Shown piece after piece: positions 26,317 to 34,392 of a stretch of 64,000 nucleotides of DNA. Position numbers and translations under genes: made by a program. Positions within the stretch are counted from its first letter, which is position 1; the number at the start of each line of letters is the position of its first letter. A model generated the notes under the pieces. The model ran no database searches. It was not told where the DNA came from and worked only from the letters and a program-made list of their open reading frames with translations. Origin of the DNA: SIG205 sp045545595 (lineage in GTDB: Bacteria > Bacillota_I > Bacilli_A > RF39 > UBA660); NCBI GenBank assembly GCA_045545595.1, contig JAZQBG010000003.1, positions 124,001 to 188,000 of the forward strand, read 5' to 3'.

Positions 26317-26334
26317 TGTCAGTTTCAACTGACA
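26317..26334. promoter_or_regulatory. 18-bp palindrome before the recombinase gene (operator candidate)
   Basis: TGTCAGTTTCAACTGACA has 8-bp perfect arms around 2 bases and sits just before the recombinase ribosome binding site, between the 59-aa gene and the recombinase gene. It could bind a dimeric regulator or form an RNA hairpin that controls recombinase translation. Confidence 0.4.
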
Positions 26335-26340
26335 TTAAGT

Positions 26341-26520
26341 TTATAGTAATTTTCCGTCAATGTTAAAAGTACGATGTATATTTAAAACTAATGTGTCGAA
26401 TTCCTTTTTGGTTATATAATTATTTCTATATAAAGTTTCAAACACAGAAATAATTAACTTAACATTCATTATTTCTTTTTGTTTCGCTGTAAATTTAAAT
26501 ACGCCTTTTGTTTCATTCAT
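26341..26520 (-). CDS. Small protein (59 aa) upstream of the recombinase
   Basis: Starts at ATG 26520 (a second ATG is at 26516) after AAAGGAAA and stops at 26341. It is a soluble helical protein with a C-terminal segment NYITKKEFDTLVLNIHRTF, which looks like a small helix-loop-helix of the SHOCT type. Small proteins in this position are common beside large serine recombinases in clostridial-type elements, and an excision-factor role is a guess. It lies behind the sortase terminator, so it likely shares a transcript with the recombinase. Confidence 0.65.
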   Translation of the reverse strand: MNETKGVFKFTAKQKEIMNVKLIISVFETLYRNNYITKKEFDTLVLNIHRTFNIDGKLL

Positions 26521-26572
26521 CTAAATTTCCTTTCCTGTTATTTTTCGGTAAACCTAAAATCTATTTATAAAA

Positions 26573-26595
26573 CAAAAAAATCGTATTTCTACGAT
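26573..26595 (-). terminator. Terminator of the sortase operon
   Basis: ATCGTA-GAAA-TACGAT hairpin followed by seven T on the minus strand, right after the sortase stop codon. Confidence 0.75.
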
Positions 26596-26603
26596 CTGCA
26601 TCT

Positions 26604-27347
26604 TTACAATTTTATTATTTTTGCATGAACATAATAACGATCATCTTTTGCGTGTCCTCTTTCATGAGAACATGAATATAAGGTTACTATCTTATCTTTA
26701 ACATAATCAACTTCAACATCACTTTTAATTACACTATAACTTTTCATCAAATCAATATAATCTTTATATACTTCATCTGTTATAAAATTCATCTGATAAG
26801 ATTTAGATGATGCCTTATCTACATGAACACTAAATATTTCTAATTTATAATTTTGATTTGTTGTATAAATATATATTTCTTTATGGCTATTATAAAAATC
26901 TTGTTTCATATATTTTCCCAATTGTCCAAACATACTTCCATCAGAAGTATAATGTCCATATATAAAAGTGTTTTTTGATTCAAAATTACTATTTGCAGTA
27001 GCATCCATATAAATACTTCCTGCGTTACTATATTCCTTATAAAAAGAATGTTTTAAATAATAAGTATTGTTAGTTCCTTGAACTATTGGATAATTAATAT
27101 TTGTATCATTTATTTTAATCCATCCAACAAAATCTGGGTTTATATTAATTAACTCCTGAAAATTTATTTCGTTATTTTTTTCTTCTATTTCTTCTACCTT
27201 TTCTGGTATTTCTGCTATTTCAATTAATTCATTTTGTTCTTCTTTTATTTTTCCTTGTTCTTTTTTTATCTCATAAGCCTTATAAAAGCAAAATACTGCC
27301 ATTGCAACGAATAATAACACATATAATATTTTTAAAATTTTTTTCAT
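26604..27347 (-). CDS. Class B sortase
   Basis: A 247-aa membrane-anchored transpeptidase that attaches surface proteins to peptidoglycan. One N-terminal membrane segment (~5-22) and a short coiled coil precede the catalytic domain. Catalytic residues: H132 (FIYGHYTSDGSMFG), C226 (VTLYSCSHE) and R237 (DDRYYVHAKI). The extra helix before the catalytic Cys (YKDYIDLMKSY) and the overall pattern fit class B. Its likely substrates are the element's adhesins near 59-64 kb, although their sorting signal is not a standard LPXTG. Confidence 0.92.
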   Translation of the reverse strand: MKKILKILYVLLFVAMAVFCFYKAYEIKKEQGKIKEEQNELIEIAEIPEKVEEIEEKNNEINFQELININPDFVGWIKINDTNINYPIVQGTNNTYYLKHSFYKEYSNAGSIYMDATANSNFESKNTFIYGHYTSDGSMFGQLGKYMKQDFYNSHKEIYIYTTNQNYKLEIFSVHVDKASSKSYQMNFITDEVYKDYIDLMKSYSVIKSDVEVDYVKDKIVTLYSCSHERGHAKDDRYYVHAKIIKL

Positions 27348-27361
27348 TATTTTTCTCCTTT

Positions 27362-28027
27362 TTATTTTTCTATTTCTTCATTAACTAAATCTTTATTTTT
27401 AATAGCCTCTAAAACTTCTTTATATTTTTCTTCACTTATAATTGAACTATGATTTACTGAATATATTTTATCAATATCAATAGTTTTTTCTATTAAATCT
27501 TTATAATTTGCATTAGTAACTTTTTTTGTTTCATCAATATAATCATTTATTGTTGTTCTTATTTCTTTAAAATCTTTGTATTTTGTTATAAAATCATACC
27601 TATCATTTAATAATGCCAAAACATCTGGTATATAATTTAAAATACCATCAACATCTACCTCATCATTTGTATTTTCAATATATTCCATTTTTAGTTTTAA
27701 ATTAGTAAAATGATTTATTAAATGTTCTCTTAAACCATAAGCACATTTTAATAAATTTGCAATATTCAAATTTGCAAAAGGATTTATAGATTCTAATTTT
27801 TGTTCTTCCAACATTTCATAAATTTCTTCTATTCTTTTAGCAATTATATCATCTATGTCAATTTTACCTTTTATTAATTCTTCAATTTCATCTAAATCCA
27901 AAAAATACTCATTGTATAACTGATACACAGTTCTAATAACATTCGCTTGTTTTTCATCTACTACATACTTATTTTTCTTATCATCATAACTATATCCAAA
28001 TATATTAATACTATTGTTTTTTTCCAT
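27362..28027 (-). CDS. Recombinase-domain-like protein lacking a catalytic domain
   Basis: A 221-aa protein whose N terminus (FGYSYDDKKNKYVVDEKQAN, then VIRTVYQLYNEY) resembles the start of the Recombinase domain of large serine recombinases. Its C terminus (SVNHSSIISEEKYKEVLEAI) resembles the end of that same domain. There is no resolvase catalytic domain and no zinc ribbon. The middle is helical and unrelated by eye. It could be an accessory or directionality factor, or a remnant. The start is ATG 28027 after AGAGAGGGAA. It ends NEEIEK, a weak form of the acidic tail discussed in the findings. It lies between the relaxase and sortase genes. Confidence 0.7.
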   Translation of the reverse strand: MEKNNSINIFGYSYDDKKNKYVVDEKQANVIRTVYQLYNEYFLDLDEIEELIKGKIDIDDIIAKRIEEIYEMLEEQKLESINPFANLNIANLLKCAYGLREHLINHFTNLKLKMEYIENTNDEVDVDGILNYIPDVLALLNDRYDFITKYKDFKEIRTTINDYIDETKKVTNANYKDLIEKTIDIDKIYSVNHSSIISEEKYKEVLEAIKNKDLVNEEIEK

Positions 28028-28049
28028 TATTTTTCCCTCTCTTTTTATA

Positions 28050-28409
28050 TTATCTTTCATATTCTTCGTTTTCCTTTTCTATATTGTTTTTAGTGTTTTC
28101 TTTCATTTCTTTCCATATATCATCTTGGTCGATAAAATCTCCTCTTGAAATAAATTCAGCACAAATTCTTCGATAATCTTCTTCACTATTAGGACGATAA
28201 TAATTTAATAATTGTCCGTAATATGGAGACCTACTATAAATATATATTGTGCTATTGTCAGGCGATACATAACCACCTTCTATTGGTACATCTCTCCATC
28301 CTTTTTTTTTTACTTTTTCTATATAAGCTATGCTTATTTTTTCGTATTCTTCTAATGTTATTTTGTTATTACATAAGTCTTTATACTCTTTTAAACAAAC
28401 TCTTCCCAT
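28050..28409 (-). CDS. Unknown ICE protein, 119 aa
   Basis: No family recognised. It has a short N-terminal helix pair (LEEYEKISIAYIEKVKKKGW), a central mixed segment (GWRDVPIEGGYVSPD, then STIYIYSR) and a charged acidic end (KENEEYER). Ribosome binding site GGAGG. It lies directly downstream of the relaxase and slightly overlaps the upstream non-coding codons of the next gene. Confidence 0.7.
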   Translation of the reverse strand: MGRVCLKEYKDLCNNKITLEEYEKISIAYIEKVKKKGWRDVPIEGGYVSPDNSTIYIYSRSPYYGQLLNYYRPNSEEDYRRICAEFISRGDFIDQDDIWKEMKENTKNNIEKENEEYER

Positions 28410-28425
28410 AAATATATTCCTCCAT

Positions 28426-30102
28426 CTATTTTGATTTATAATATTCGCTTATCTTTTGTTTTTCTTCTTTTGATACTTTTTCTAATTCTTCACCACGAAT
28501 TCTTTGAACAACTTCATTCTTGTCATTATATAAATTATATTCTTTATCATCTATCAAATAGATAACACCTCTATTATCAAAACTAAACCATGCAACATTA
28601 TCTTTAGGAACATAAATATATAATTCGCTATAAGGAACTCTTATACAGTATTCTTTATCTGTCGTTCTATTCACATCTATCATTTTTTTAGAAAATGAAA
28701 CACTTTTTATATATCCTTTTGAATTTTCAATTGATGCGCCTTTTATTTTTTCTAATTCATTAACCTGCTTTTTTAAATAATTTAAATAAGCATATTGTCT
28801 ATTTGCTTCGATTTTAGTTTTGTTTGCTGATGCAATTATATCTTTAACTTCATCTACATTAGATACCTGCAATTCCTTTTGTGTATCTAAAAATATTTTT
28901 ACTTCATCACTTAACTCAATATCATCTTTTACTATTTCCTTCTGCTCTAAATATCTTTCATAATAATCTAAATATTTTAAATATAATTCACATAATGGTA
29001 CTCTAAGTTGAAGCGTTTCATTTTGTGATTGTAGATCGATAAAAATTTTTTCTTTTGAAATAATTTCTTGTGATAATTCATTAATTTTATTTTGTAGATC
29101 TTCATAACTAAAAATATTATTATCATTAAGAAAATTTATTGTATCCACTATCTTATTAAACCTTTTAACTTCTAAAAATCTTGAATTATAATATTTAGGA
29201 TAAGAAACTTTAACATCTAAACTTTTCATACTTAATAATATTGATTGTTTTGATATATCCGCTAACATACTTTGAATATTTAATAATTCACTAGAATTAT
29301 TTTTAATCTTATAACTTTGAAATGCAAATGCCTTTTGATTACTTCTTTTATCATAGAAAAATTGTTTTAAATTTTCTTCAGAATAATCCTCTCCTAATAC
29401 TTTCATAGTTACATAATTTTCTTTTCCTAACGGTTTGACTTTTATATGTTTCCCATCTTTAATTTGATAACCTTCCATTAGAAATCTCTCTAAAAGTTCT
29501 TCAAAAGAAAAACATTCTTCTTTTAATGATTCTATCATTTCAATAATTTGTTTTTTCCAAGATTTATTTGCTGTTGCATATAAATATTTATTTTTATGAA
29601 ATCTACTTATTTTAGGAGCATCTTCTATTATTTTTAATCCATGTTCTAAAGCAATCTCATCACTTACATCTCTTAGTCCATACAAACCTTCTTTGGGATT
29701 AGCAAGTCTATCTTCTAACTTTTTACCATTCATATCTACCGCATTAACAACAAAATGATTATGCAAATGTCCTTGATCGATATGAGTTGTTACTAATACT
29801 TGATAACTAGGATATAGTCTTTTCATTAATTCTATTCCCATCTGATGAACTTCTTCAGCTGTTAAATCTTTTTCTTTCGGATCAAAACTTTGATAGCCAT
29901 GATAACAAGTTCTACTTTCCTTTTCCTCGTTAATATGAAATTTATCATTATTTAATTTCATTTCATAAGATGCAAATTCAGAGGAACAATTAATTCCTGT
30001 GATTAAAGTTCCTCCATCAGTTTTCTTTGCATCTTTTATATAATTAATACAATCATTTCTTCCTTGAACTCCGTGTACTGCCCAACGTGCTGTTGTAGGA
30101 AT
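28426..30102 (-). CDS. Relaxase, MobP type, with an ATT start codon
   Basis: The relaxase nicks oriT and pilots the transferred strand. The HUH motif HLHNHFVVNAVD is at about residues 112-123 and a long helical C-terminal region follows (558 aa in all). The first ATG, at 29961, would remove the conserved N terminus (PTTARWAVHGVQGRNDCINY), including the candidate catalytic Y21 in CINYIKD. The frame is open upstream and the homologous first residue falls on an ATT at 30100-30102, 7 bases after a perfect AGGAGG. No ATG, GTG or TTG exists in frame before that. The gene follows mobC directly. Confidence 0.88.
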   Translation of the reverse strand: MPTTARWAVHGVQGRNDCINYIKDAKKTDGGTLITGINCSSEFASYEMKLNNDKFHINEEKESRTCYHGYQSFDPKEKDLTAEEVHQMGIELMKRLYPSYQVLVTTHIDQGHLHNHFVVNAVDMNGKKLEDRLANPKEGLYGLRDVSDEIALEHGLKIIEDAPKISRFHKNKYLYATANKSWKKQIIEMIESLKEECFSFEELLERFLMEGYQIKDGKHIKVKPLGKENYVTMKVLGEDYSEENLKQFFYDKRSNQKAFAFQSYKIKNNSSELLNIQSMLADISKQSILLSMKSLDVKVSYPKYYNSRFLEVKRFNKIVDTINFLNDNNIFSYEDLQNKINELSQEIISKEKIFIDLQSQNETLQLRVPLCELYLKYLDYYERYLEQKEIVKDDIELSDEVKIFLDTQKELQVSNVDEVKDIIASANKTKIEANRQYAYLNYLKKQVNELEKIKGASIENSKGYIKSVSFSKKMIDVNRTTDKEYCIRVPYSELYIYVPKDNVAWFSFDNRGVIYLIDDKEYNLYNDKNEVVQRIRGEELEKVSKEEKQKISEYYKSK

Positions 30103-30104
30103 GT

Positions 30105-30890
30105 TTATCCCTCCTTTAATTGTAGTTCATCTTTTGTATTACAACTATATAATTTCAATTTGTTATTTTGATTAACTTTTTCTTTATATTTATTTATGCT
30201 TTCTTCTTTCTCTTTGAAGTAATCAGCCAAATAGATATTCAATTCATTATTATTAGAACTAAAAAATAAATAACACTTTTCTCTTAATGCTTTTTCTCGT
30301 TGTAAATTTATAATTGTAATTGCACTTGTTTCTTCTAATGTTTTTATATCTAATGTTTCTGAATTATCTAAACTAACTAATAAAAAACCTTCTTTTGAAT
30401 TTTTGATTCCCAATGTGCTCGGTAGAACAATAACAAACTTTTTATTAGATACATATTCTAAAAATTTTTTTGTTATTTTATTTTTTTCAACTAATCTTAA
30501 TCTCTTTTGAAATTTAGGAACAGAGTTTGATGATAACTTTGTTATAAGTTCTTTTGATAACCTTTCAATAGCGTCAATAATTTTTACATTATCCTGTCTT
30601 AATATTTCAATATTTTCTTTTGATAAAGTTATATTTTTAGACATATCAGTTTGTTTTTTTAATATATCTTTTACAATTAGAATAAATTCACTAACAATTT
30701 TACAAACATCTTGTTTTCCAGATAAATCTTCTACATATAACTTTTCATAAATACATGCATCCCTGACATACTCTGCAAGACAATCGCCATATCCATATTC
30801 TCGTGCCTTATCACTGATTATTTTTCTTTCTTCAGGAGTTACTAAAATATTTATTTTTTCTCTACGCTTTTTGTTAGTGTTGTTTGTCAT
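30105..30890 (-). CDS. MobC-like relaxosome accessory protein
   Basis: A 261-aa protein. The N terminus (RREKINILVTPEERKIISDK, AREYGYGDCLAEYVRDACI) matches the ribbon-helix-helix start of MobC/plasmid mobilisation relaxosome proteins. A helical linker and an unrecognised C-terminal domain (~125-240) make it longer than usual MobC. It overlaps the upstream gene by 17 bases, and its last codons contain the relaxase ribosome binding site, so the three are coupled. Confidence 0.75.
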   Translation of the reverse strand: MTNNTNKKRREKINILVTPEERKIISDKAREYGYGDCLAEYVRDACIYEKLYVEDLSGKQDVCKIVSEFILIVKDILKKQTDMSKNITLSKENIEILRQDNVKIIDAIERLSKELITKLSSNSVPKFQKRLRLVEKNKITKKFLEYVSNKKFVIVLPSTLGIKNSKEGFLLVSLDNSETLDIKTLEETSAITIINLQREKALREKCYLFFSSNNNELNIYLADYFKEKEESINKYKEKVNQNNKLKLYSCNTKDELQLKEG

Positions 30891-31416
30891 ATTGAATCTC
30901 TAACTTTCTTTTTAAATCTTCTAAATATTTTAAATAAGATTTACGATAATATTTTTCATTTATATATTTAACTCCTTCAGCTTTAATAAAAATAATTCCG
31001 TCTTCAACATATTTTAAATTTTTCTTATAACGCTCTCCCATTTTTGAAATAGCCATATCAATACTTTTTAAATTTTTATTAAAAAATTCCATCATTTCTT
31101 TTTTGCTCATATCACTATAATCAATTTCATTATGTGGAATATTTAACGCATCTTCTAATTTTCTTATCAATCTCTCATAAAAATCTATTTCCAAATCTAA
31201 ATAGTATTTATCTTTCCTTAAATATACTTCTTTGATCCACTCTACAAATTCAAGACTACAATACTCTGTTCTTTGATTATTATTCGGTTCTCTTACATAA
31301 ATCCAATTTTCTGCGGGATGTCGCTGTTGCATCTTTTGAATTATTCTGTCAAGTTGTTTCGTTGTTAAATTTAATTCTTTTTCTACATACCATCTATCTT
31401 GAAATTTTTTACTCAC
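30874..31416 (-). CDS. Probable DNA-binding relaxosome protein, 180 aa
   Basis: No named family. The N terminus SKKFQDRWYVEKELNLTTKQ followed by LDRIIQKMQQ reads like a helix-turn-helix, and the rest is highly charged and helical. The start is a GTG at 31416 with AAAGGAG; longer frames lack a ribosome binding site. It is the first gene after the probable oriT and is coupled to mobC, which fits a role in oriT recognition. Confidence 0.7.
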   Translation of the reverse strand: MSKKFQDRWYVEKELNLTTKQLDRIIQKMQQRHPAENWIYVREPNNNQRTEYCSLEFVEWIKEVYLRKDKYYLDLEIDFYERLIRKLEDALNIPHNEIDYSDMSKKEMMEFFNKNLKSIDMAISKMGERYKKNLKYVEDGIIFIKAEGVKYINEKYYRKSYLKYLEDLKRKLEIQYDKQH

Positions 31417-31455
31417 TTTTATCTCCTTTCTTTCATCAAAATTAGAACATACCAA

Positions 31456-31562
31456 TTGGTATAGTTATATAAACTATCAAGCATGGTGTATCTACACCCA
31501 TTTTGCTTGTTAGGGAATACCCTAAAACCCTTTAAATTAGTCTCCGACGGTTTAATAAAAAA
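31456..31562. other. Probable origin of transfer (oriT)
   Basis: A gene-free gap just upstream of the relaxosome operon packed with inverted repeats: ATAGTT/AACTAT (31461-31466, 31472-31477); a larger hairpin with outer arms CAAGCA/TGCTTG (31478-31483, 31504-31509) and inner arms GGTGTA/TACACC (31485-31490, 31493-31498); and TAGGG/CCCTA (31511-31515, 31520-31524). Position and structure are typical of an oriT. The nick site cannot be assigned. Confidence 0.6.
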
Positions 31563-31910
31563 TTAAAAATTTTTCTCTATGTCCATATCATTTTTTTGAT
31601 TATAATTTGCAGAATAATAATTTAATTTATCAAAAAAAGGCACATCAAATATACTTTTGTTTTGTGCCTTTTCTATATCCTTTTTAGTTATTATTCCTTT
31701 ATAATACATATCTGTTAAATTGTGAGAAAGTGTCAAAGGATTAATATTTTCTTGCATATTATTATTACATATATTAAATAAAAGTGATGATTCCTCATCA
31801 GATATTTCTGGAATAATATCATAAATTCCTTGTAATATTAAATAACTTTCTAAATGATTTTTATGATATTCTGGCATAATTTTATAGCAAGTAATTAACT
31901 GTTCCATCAC
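31563..31910 (-). CDS. Unknown ICE protein, 115 aa, with acidic tail
   Basis: No family recognised. It is mostly helical (YLILQGIYDIIPEISDEESS; DMYYKGIITKKDIEKAQNKS) and ends NQKNDMDIEKNF, one of the shared acidic tails. It overlaps the upstream gene by 4 bases and is the last gene before the probable oriT. Confidence 0.7.
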   Translation of the reverse strand: MMEQLITCYKIMPEYHKNHLESYLILQGIYDIIPEISDEESSLLFNICNNNMQENINPLTLSHNLTDMYYKGIITKKDIEKAQNKSIFDVPFFDKLNYYSANYNQKNDMDIEKNF

Positions 31911-32575
31911 ATCATCTCCATTTCTTTTTCGTTGGTTTCATTTGATAATTTTTCTTTAATTTTATCCAAATCATTCTCAACTTTTTTCCAATCAATACAA
32001 TCTTCTAAAGATGATATATACTCTAAAACTTTCTCTCTATTTTCTAAATCTAATTCTATAAAATTCTTCAAATAATTTTGATTATTTACTCTTCCTGAAT
32101 AACAAATAATGTAATTATCTAAATCAACATCATATTTCTCACAATACATTTTTATTGCTCTATATTTAATTTCTATACCGCCCAAATGCACATCAGTCAT
32201 ATCAGTATTTCGATAATCCCAATCTCCACACAGTCTATTAAATTCTTTAAGTTTTTTATTAATTTCTTTGTAATTCAATCTTGTAGAATTTGAAATTATT
32301 AAATAATTTTTATGGTGCATCTTATTTTGGATTGTTTCAACAGTAGGTAGTTTCTTTTTTATATTATAATATCTTCTAACTACTCTATTTAGATCTTTAG
32401 ATAATTGATATTCATAATCCATTTTTTTATTTAACCCCATCTTCTTTAGTTCTAATTCAAAATTATAAGAAGTAATATATTTATCACCATTATACACATC
32501 TAAACTTATTAAAACTCTTTGACCTCGTTTATCTTTTATATCACTTACAATAGTATACAAATTGTTATATTTCAT
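31907..32575 (-). CDS. Unknown ICE protein, ~222 aa, with acidic tail
   Basis: No family recognised. It has a mixed N-terminal half (NNLYTIVSDIKDKRGQRVLI) and a C-terminal part with HLGGIEIKYRAIKMYCEKYD and FIELDLENREKVLEYI. It ends NETNEKEMEMM. The start is placed at the ATG at 32575, which overlaps the end of ardC and uses the GGAG within its last codons; longer in-frame starts to 32602 are possible. Confidence 0.7.
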   Translation of the reverse strand: MKYNNLYTIVSDIKDKRGQRVLISLDVYNGDKYITSYNFELELKKMGLNKKMDYEYQLSKDLNRVVRRYYNIKKKLPTVETIQNKMHHKNYLIISNSTRLNYKEINKKLKEFNRLCGDWDYRNTDMTDVHLGGIEIKYRAIKMYCEKYDVDLDNYIICYSGRVNNQNYLKNFIELDLENREKVLEYISSLEDCIDWKKVENDLDKIKEKLSNETNEKEMEMM

Positions 32576-33506
32576 GCTCATCAAGCTCCATTTCTTTTTC
32601 ATTATCTAATGTTTTTATTAATGATTTTTCTTCCATATAATCAACTATTTTATCAGCATCTGATATTGCTTTAAAAAGTTCATTTGGTTTATCTTTTAAA
32701 ATATCTATCCAATTTTGAATATACGCTTTGTGATTATTTAAGTGATTCTCATCATATTCTAAACCTAATTTTTGCATTAAGAAAGATGAACTTATTTCAG
32801 CTCTTAATTCTTCTTTTGCATATTCAGGGTTTCCAAATCCACCACTTAAATCTCTATTTAATCTGTTCTTATGACCAGTAGAATGTGCTAATTCATGCAA
32901 TTGTGTAGAATAATATCCATACTTATTTTTAAATGTATTAATTGGTGGTAATACTACCATATCATTTCTAATATCGTAATATGCACTATTACCAACTTCT
33001 TGATATTTAACATCTATATTATCAATAATATTTTTAATATATTCCGAGGTGTTTATTTGTTCTTTTTCTGGTTCTTTTTGTTTAGGTATTCCCTCAATTA
33101 AATCACCATTAAACACCGTAGTACACTTAGTTATTATTCTAAAATTTTCTTCTTGTTCTGGATCTTCACGAATTATTTTTTCATATTCCTTGAAAGAACA
33201 AATTTTCCTCTCTTTTATATTATACCTGCTCCAATACTCAACACATACACCTTGTCCTACCGCAGACTCTTTAAATTTCCAATTCTTTTTCTTAATTTGA
33301 TTATAGGTACACCAACGATTATCTTTATAACCCTTTTGAATTGCTATATATGATAATGCTAAATTATTTACACCCCTATATTTATTACCAGAAATTGCAT
33401 TAATCGGTTGTTCAACAGTCCATAATTTTTCCCAAGGAATAGCATCTTCTTCTAAACTTTTAATATACATATCAACTAAATTTTGTCTAGCTTTAGTATA
33501 TTTCAT
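32565..33506 (-). CDS. ArdC-like antirestriction protein
   Basis: A 313-aa protein with the two ArdC parts. The N-terminal ssDNA-binding domain has YIKSLEEDAIPWEKLW and NAISGNKYRGVNNLALSYIA. The zincin domain has QLHELAHSTGHKNRL, with H204-E-x2-H208 and H212 as metal ligands, then EELRAEISSSFL. ArdC proteins protect incoming DNA from restriction, and some are carried into the recipient cell. This one ends NEKEMELDEHEI, an acidic tail. It starts directly after the stop codon of the dead-recombinase gene. Confidence 0.92.
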   Translation of the reverse strand: MKYTKARQNLVDMYIKSLEEDAIPWEKLWTVEQPINAISGNKYRGVNNLALSYIAIQKGYKDNRWCTYNQIKKKNWKFKESAVGQGVCVEYWSRYNIKERKICSFKEYEKIIREDPEQEENFRIITKCTTVFNGDLIEGIPKQKEPEKEQINTSEYIKNIIDNIDVKYQEVGNSAYYDIRNDMVVLPPINTFKNKYGYYSTQLHELAHSTGHKNRLNRDLSGGFGNPEYAKEELRAEISSSFLMQKLGLEYDENHLNNHKAYIQNWIDILKDKPNELFKAISDADKIVDYMEEKSLIKTLDNEKEMELDEHEI

Positions 33507-34379
33507 TTAGTAATCACGCTCCATTTCTATATCTAACGGATCGTAACCAGCCATAATTTTTTCTACAACATTCAATGTATATTTATTATAAACATCTTTA
33601 TTTAAATATTTATCGTCATACACTAAAAAAATATCAGAATTATTTTTTTCTAAGATATTATTTATGTTTGCTATATTTACTATATCTCTTGATAATCTAT
33701 CTATTTTAGGAGTAAAAATTTGATGTTCTTTTAATGTTTCTAAATCATCTAAAAGTAAATCTAATGCAGGAGGCAATACTTTTCTTGAACTAAATCCATT
33801 ATCAATATAATAATTAATATTGTTTTCATCTAATCCTTTAACTTTAGATAATAAAGTCTTTTTACAAATATTTAATTGATTTTCTATTCCATATCCATTA
33901 TAAGTTGCACATCTACAATATATTGAATATTTATTATGATCTAAATTTCTATTTTCTTTTATATGTTTAAATATTTTTTCAATGGCGTTATTTACCCATC
34001 GTGACGATATTTTTTTTGTTTCTTTCAAATTATTATCATTATCAAAAAATTCAATCCTAATTGACTTATTATTATGAAATTCTATTGATAAATTTTTATC
34101 TTCACCTATTAAAACCTTTATTAATTCATCATCTGATTTTATATAATCTAAAATACTTTCTTTTGAAGAAGTATCAACAAGAATTTCTCCTTTTTGATGT
34201 TCTATATCTTCCTTATCAACAAAAGTTTCTTTTGCTTTTAATAAGCAATCAGAGTCTCCATCAATAAAAATTACATACCTTCCATAATCCGTTTGAATAT
34301 TAATTAATTCTCCTGAATACCATAAACAATTATTTCTTTCTTTTACATACCCACCTATATTATTTGTTATTGTTTTCAT
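33507..34379 (-). CDS. Fusion of an unknown domain with a dead serine-recombinase domain
   Basis: A 290-aa protein. Residues 1-145 are unrecognised. Residues ~150-265 align by eye with the resolvase catalytic domain: YSIYCRCATYNG (cf. YARVSTEH), IENQLNICKKT, YIDNGFSS, PALDLLLDDLE and PKIDRLSRDI. The catalytic Ser is replaced by A158, while R156 and the DRLSR motif remain, so strand cleavage is not expected. It lacks the recombinase and zinc-ribbon parts. It ends DPLDIEMERDY, an acidic tail. The start is ATG 34379 after AAAGGACA. Confidence 0.75.
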   Translation of the reverse strand: MKTITNNIGGYVKERNNCLWYSGELINIQTDYGRYVIFIDGDSDCLLKAKETFVDKEDIEHQKGEILVDTSSKESILDYIKSDDELIKVLIGEDKNLSIEFHNNKSIRIEFFDNDNNLKETKKISSRWVNNAIEKIFKHIKENRNLDHNKYSIYCRCATYNGYGIENQLNICKKTLLSKVKGLDENNINYYIDNGFSSRKVLPPALDLLLDDLETLKEHQIFTPKIDRLSRDIVNIANINNILEKNNSDIFLVYDDKYLNKDVYNKYTLNVVEKIMAGYDPLDIEMERDY

Positions 34380-34392
34380 CAATTGTCCTTTC

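Noticed and set aside
28426..29961. Relaxase beginning at the first ATG (29961)
   Set aside because: That start removes the conserved N terminus with the candidate catalytic Tyr and has no ribosome binding site; the frame continues upstream to an ATT with a perfect AGGAGG.
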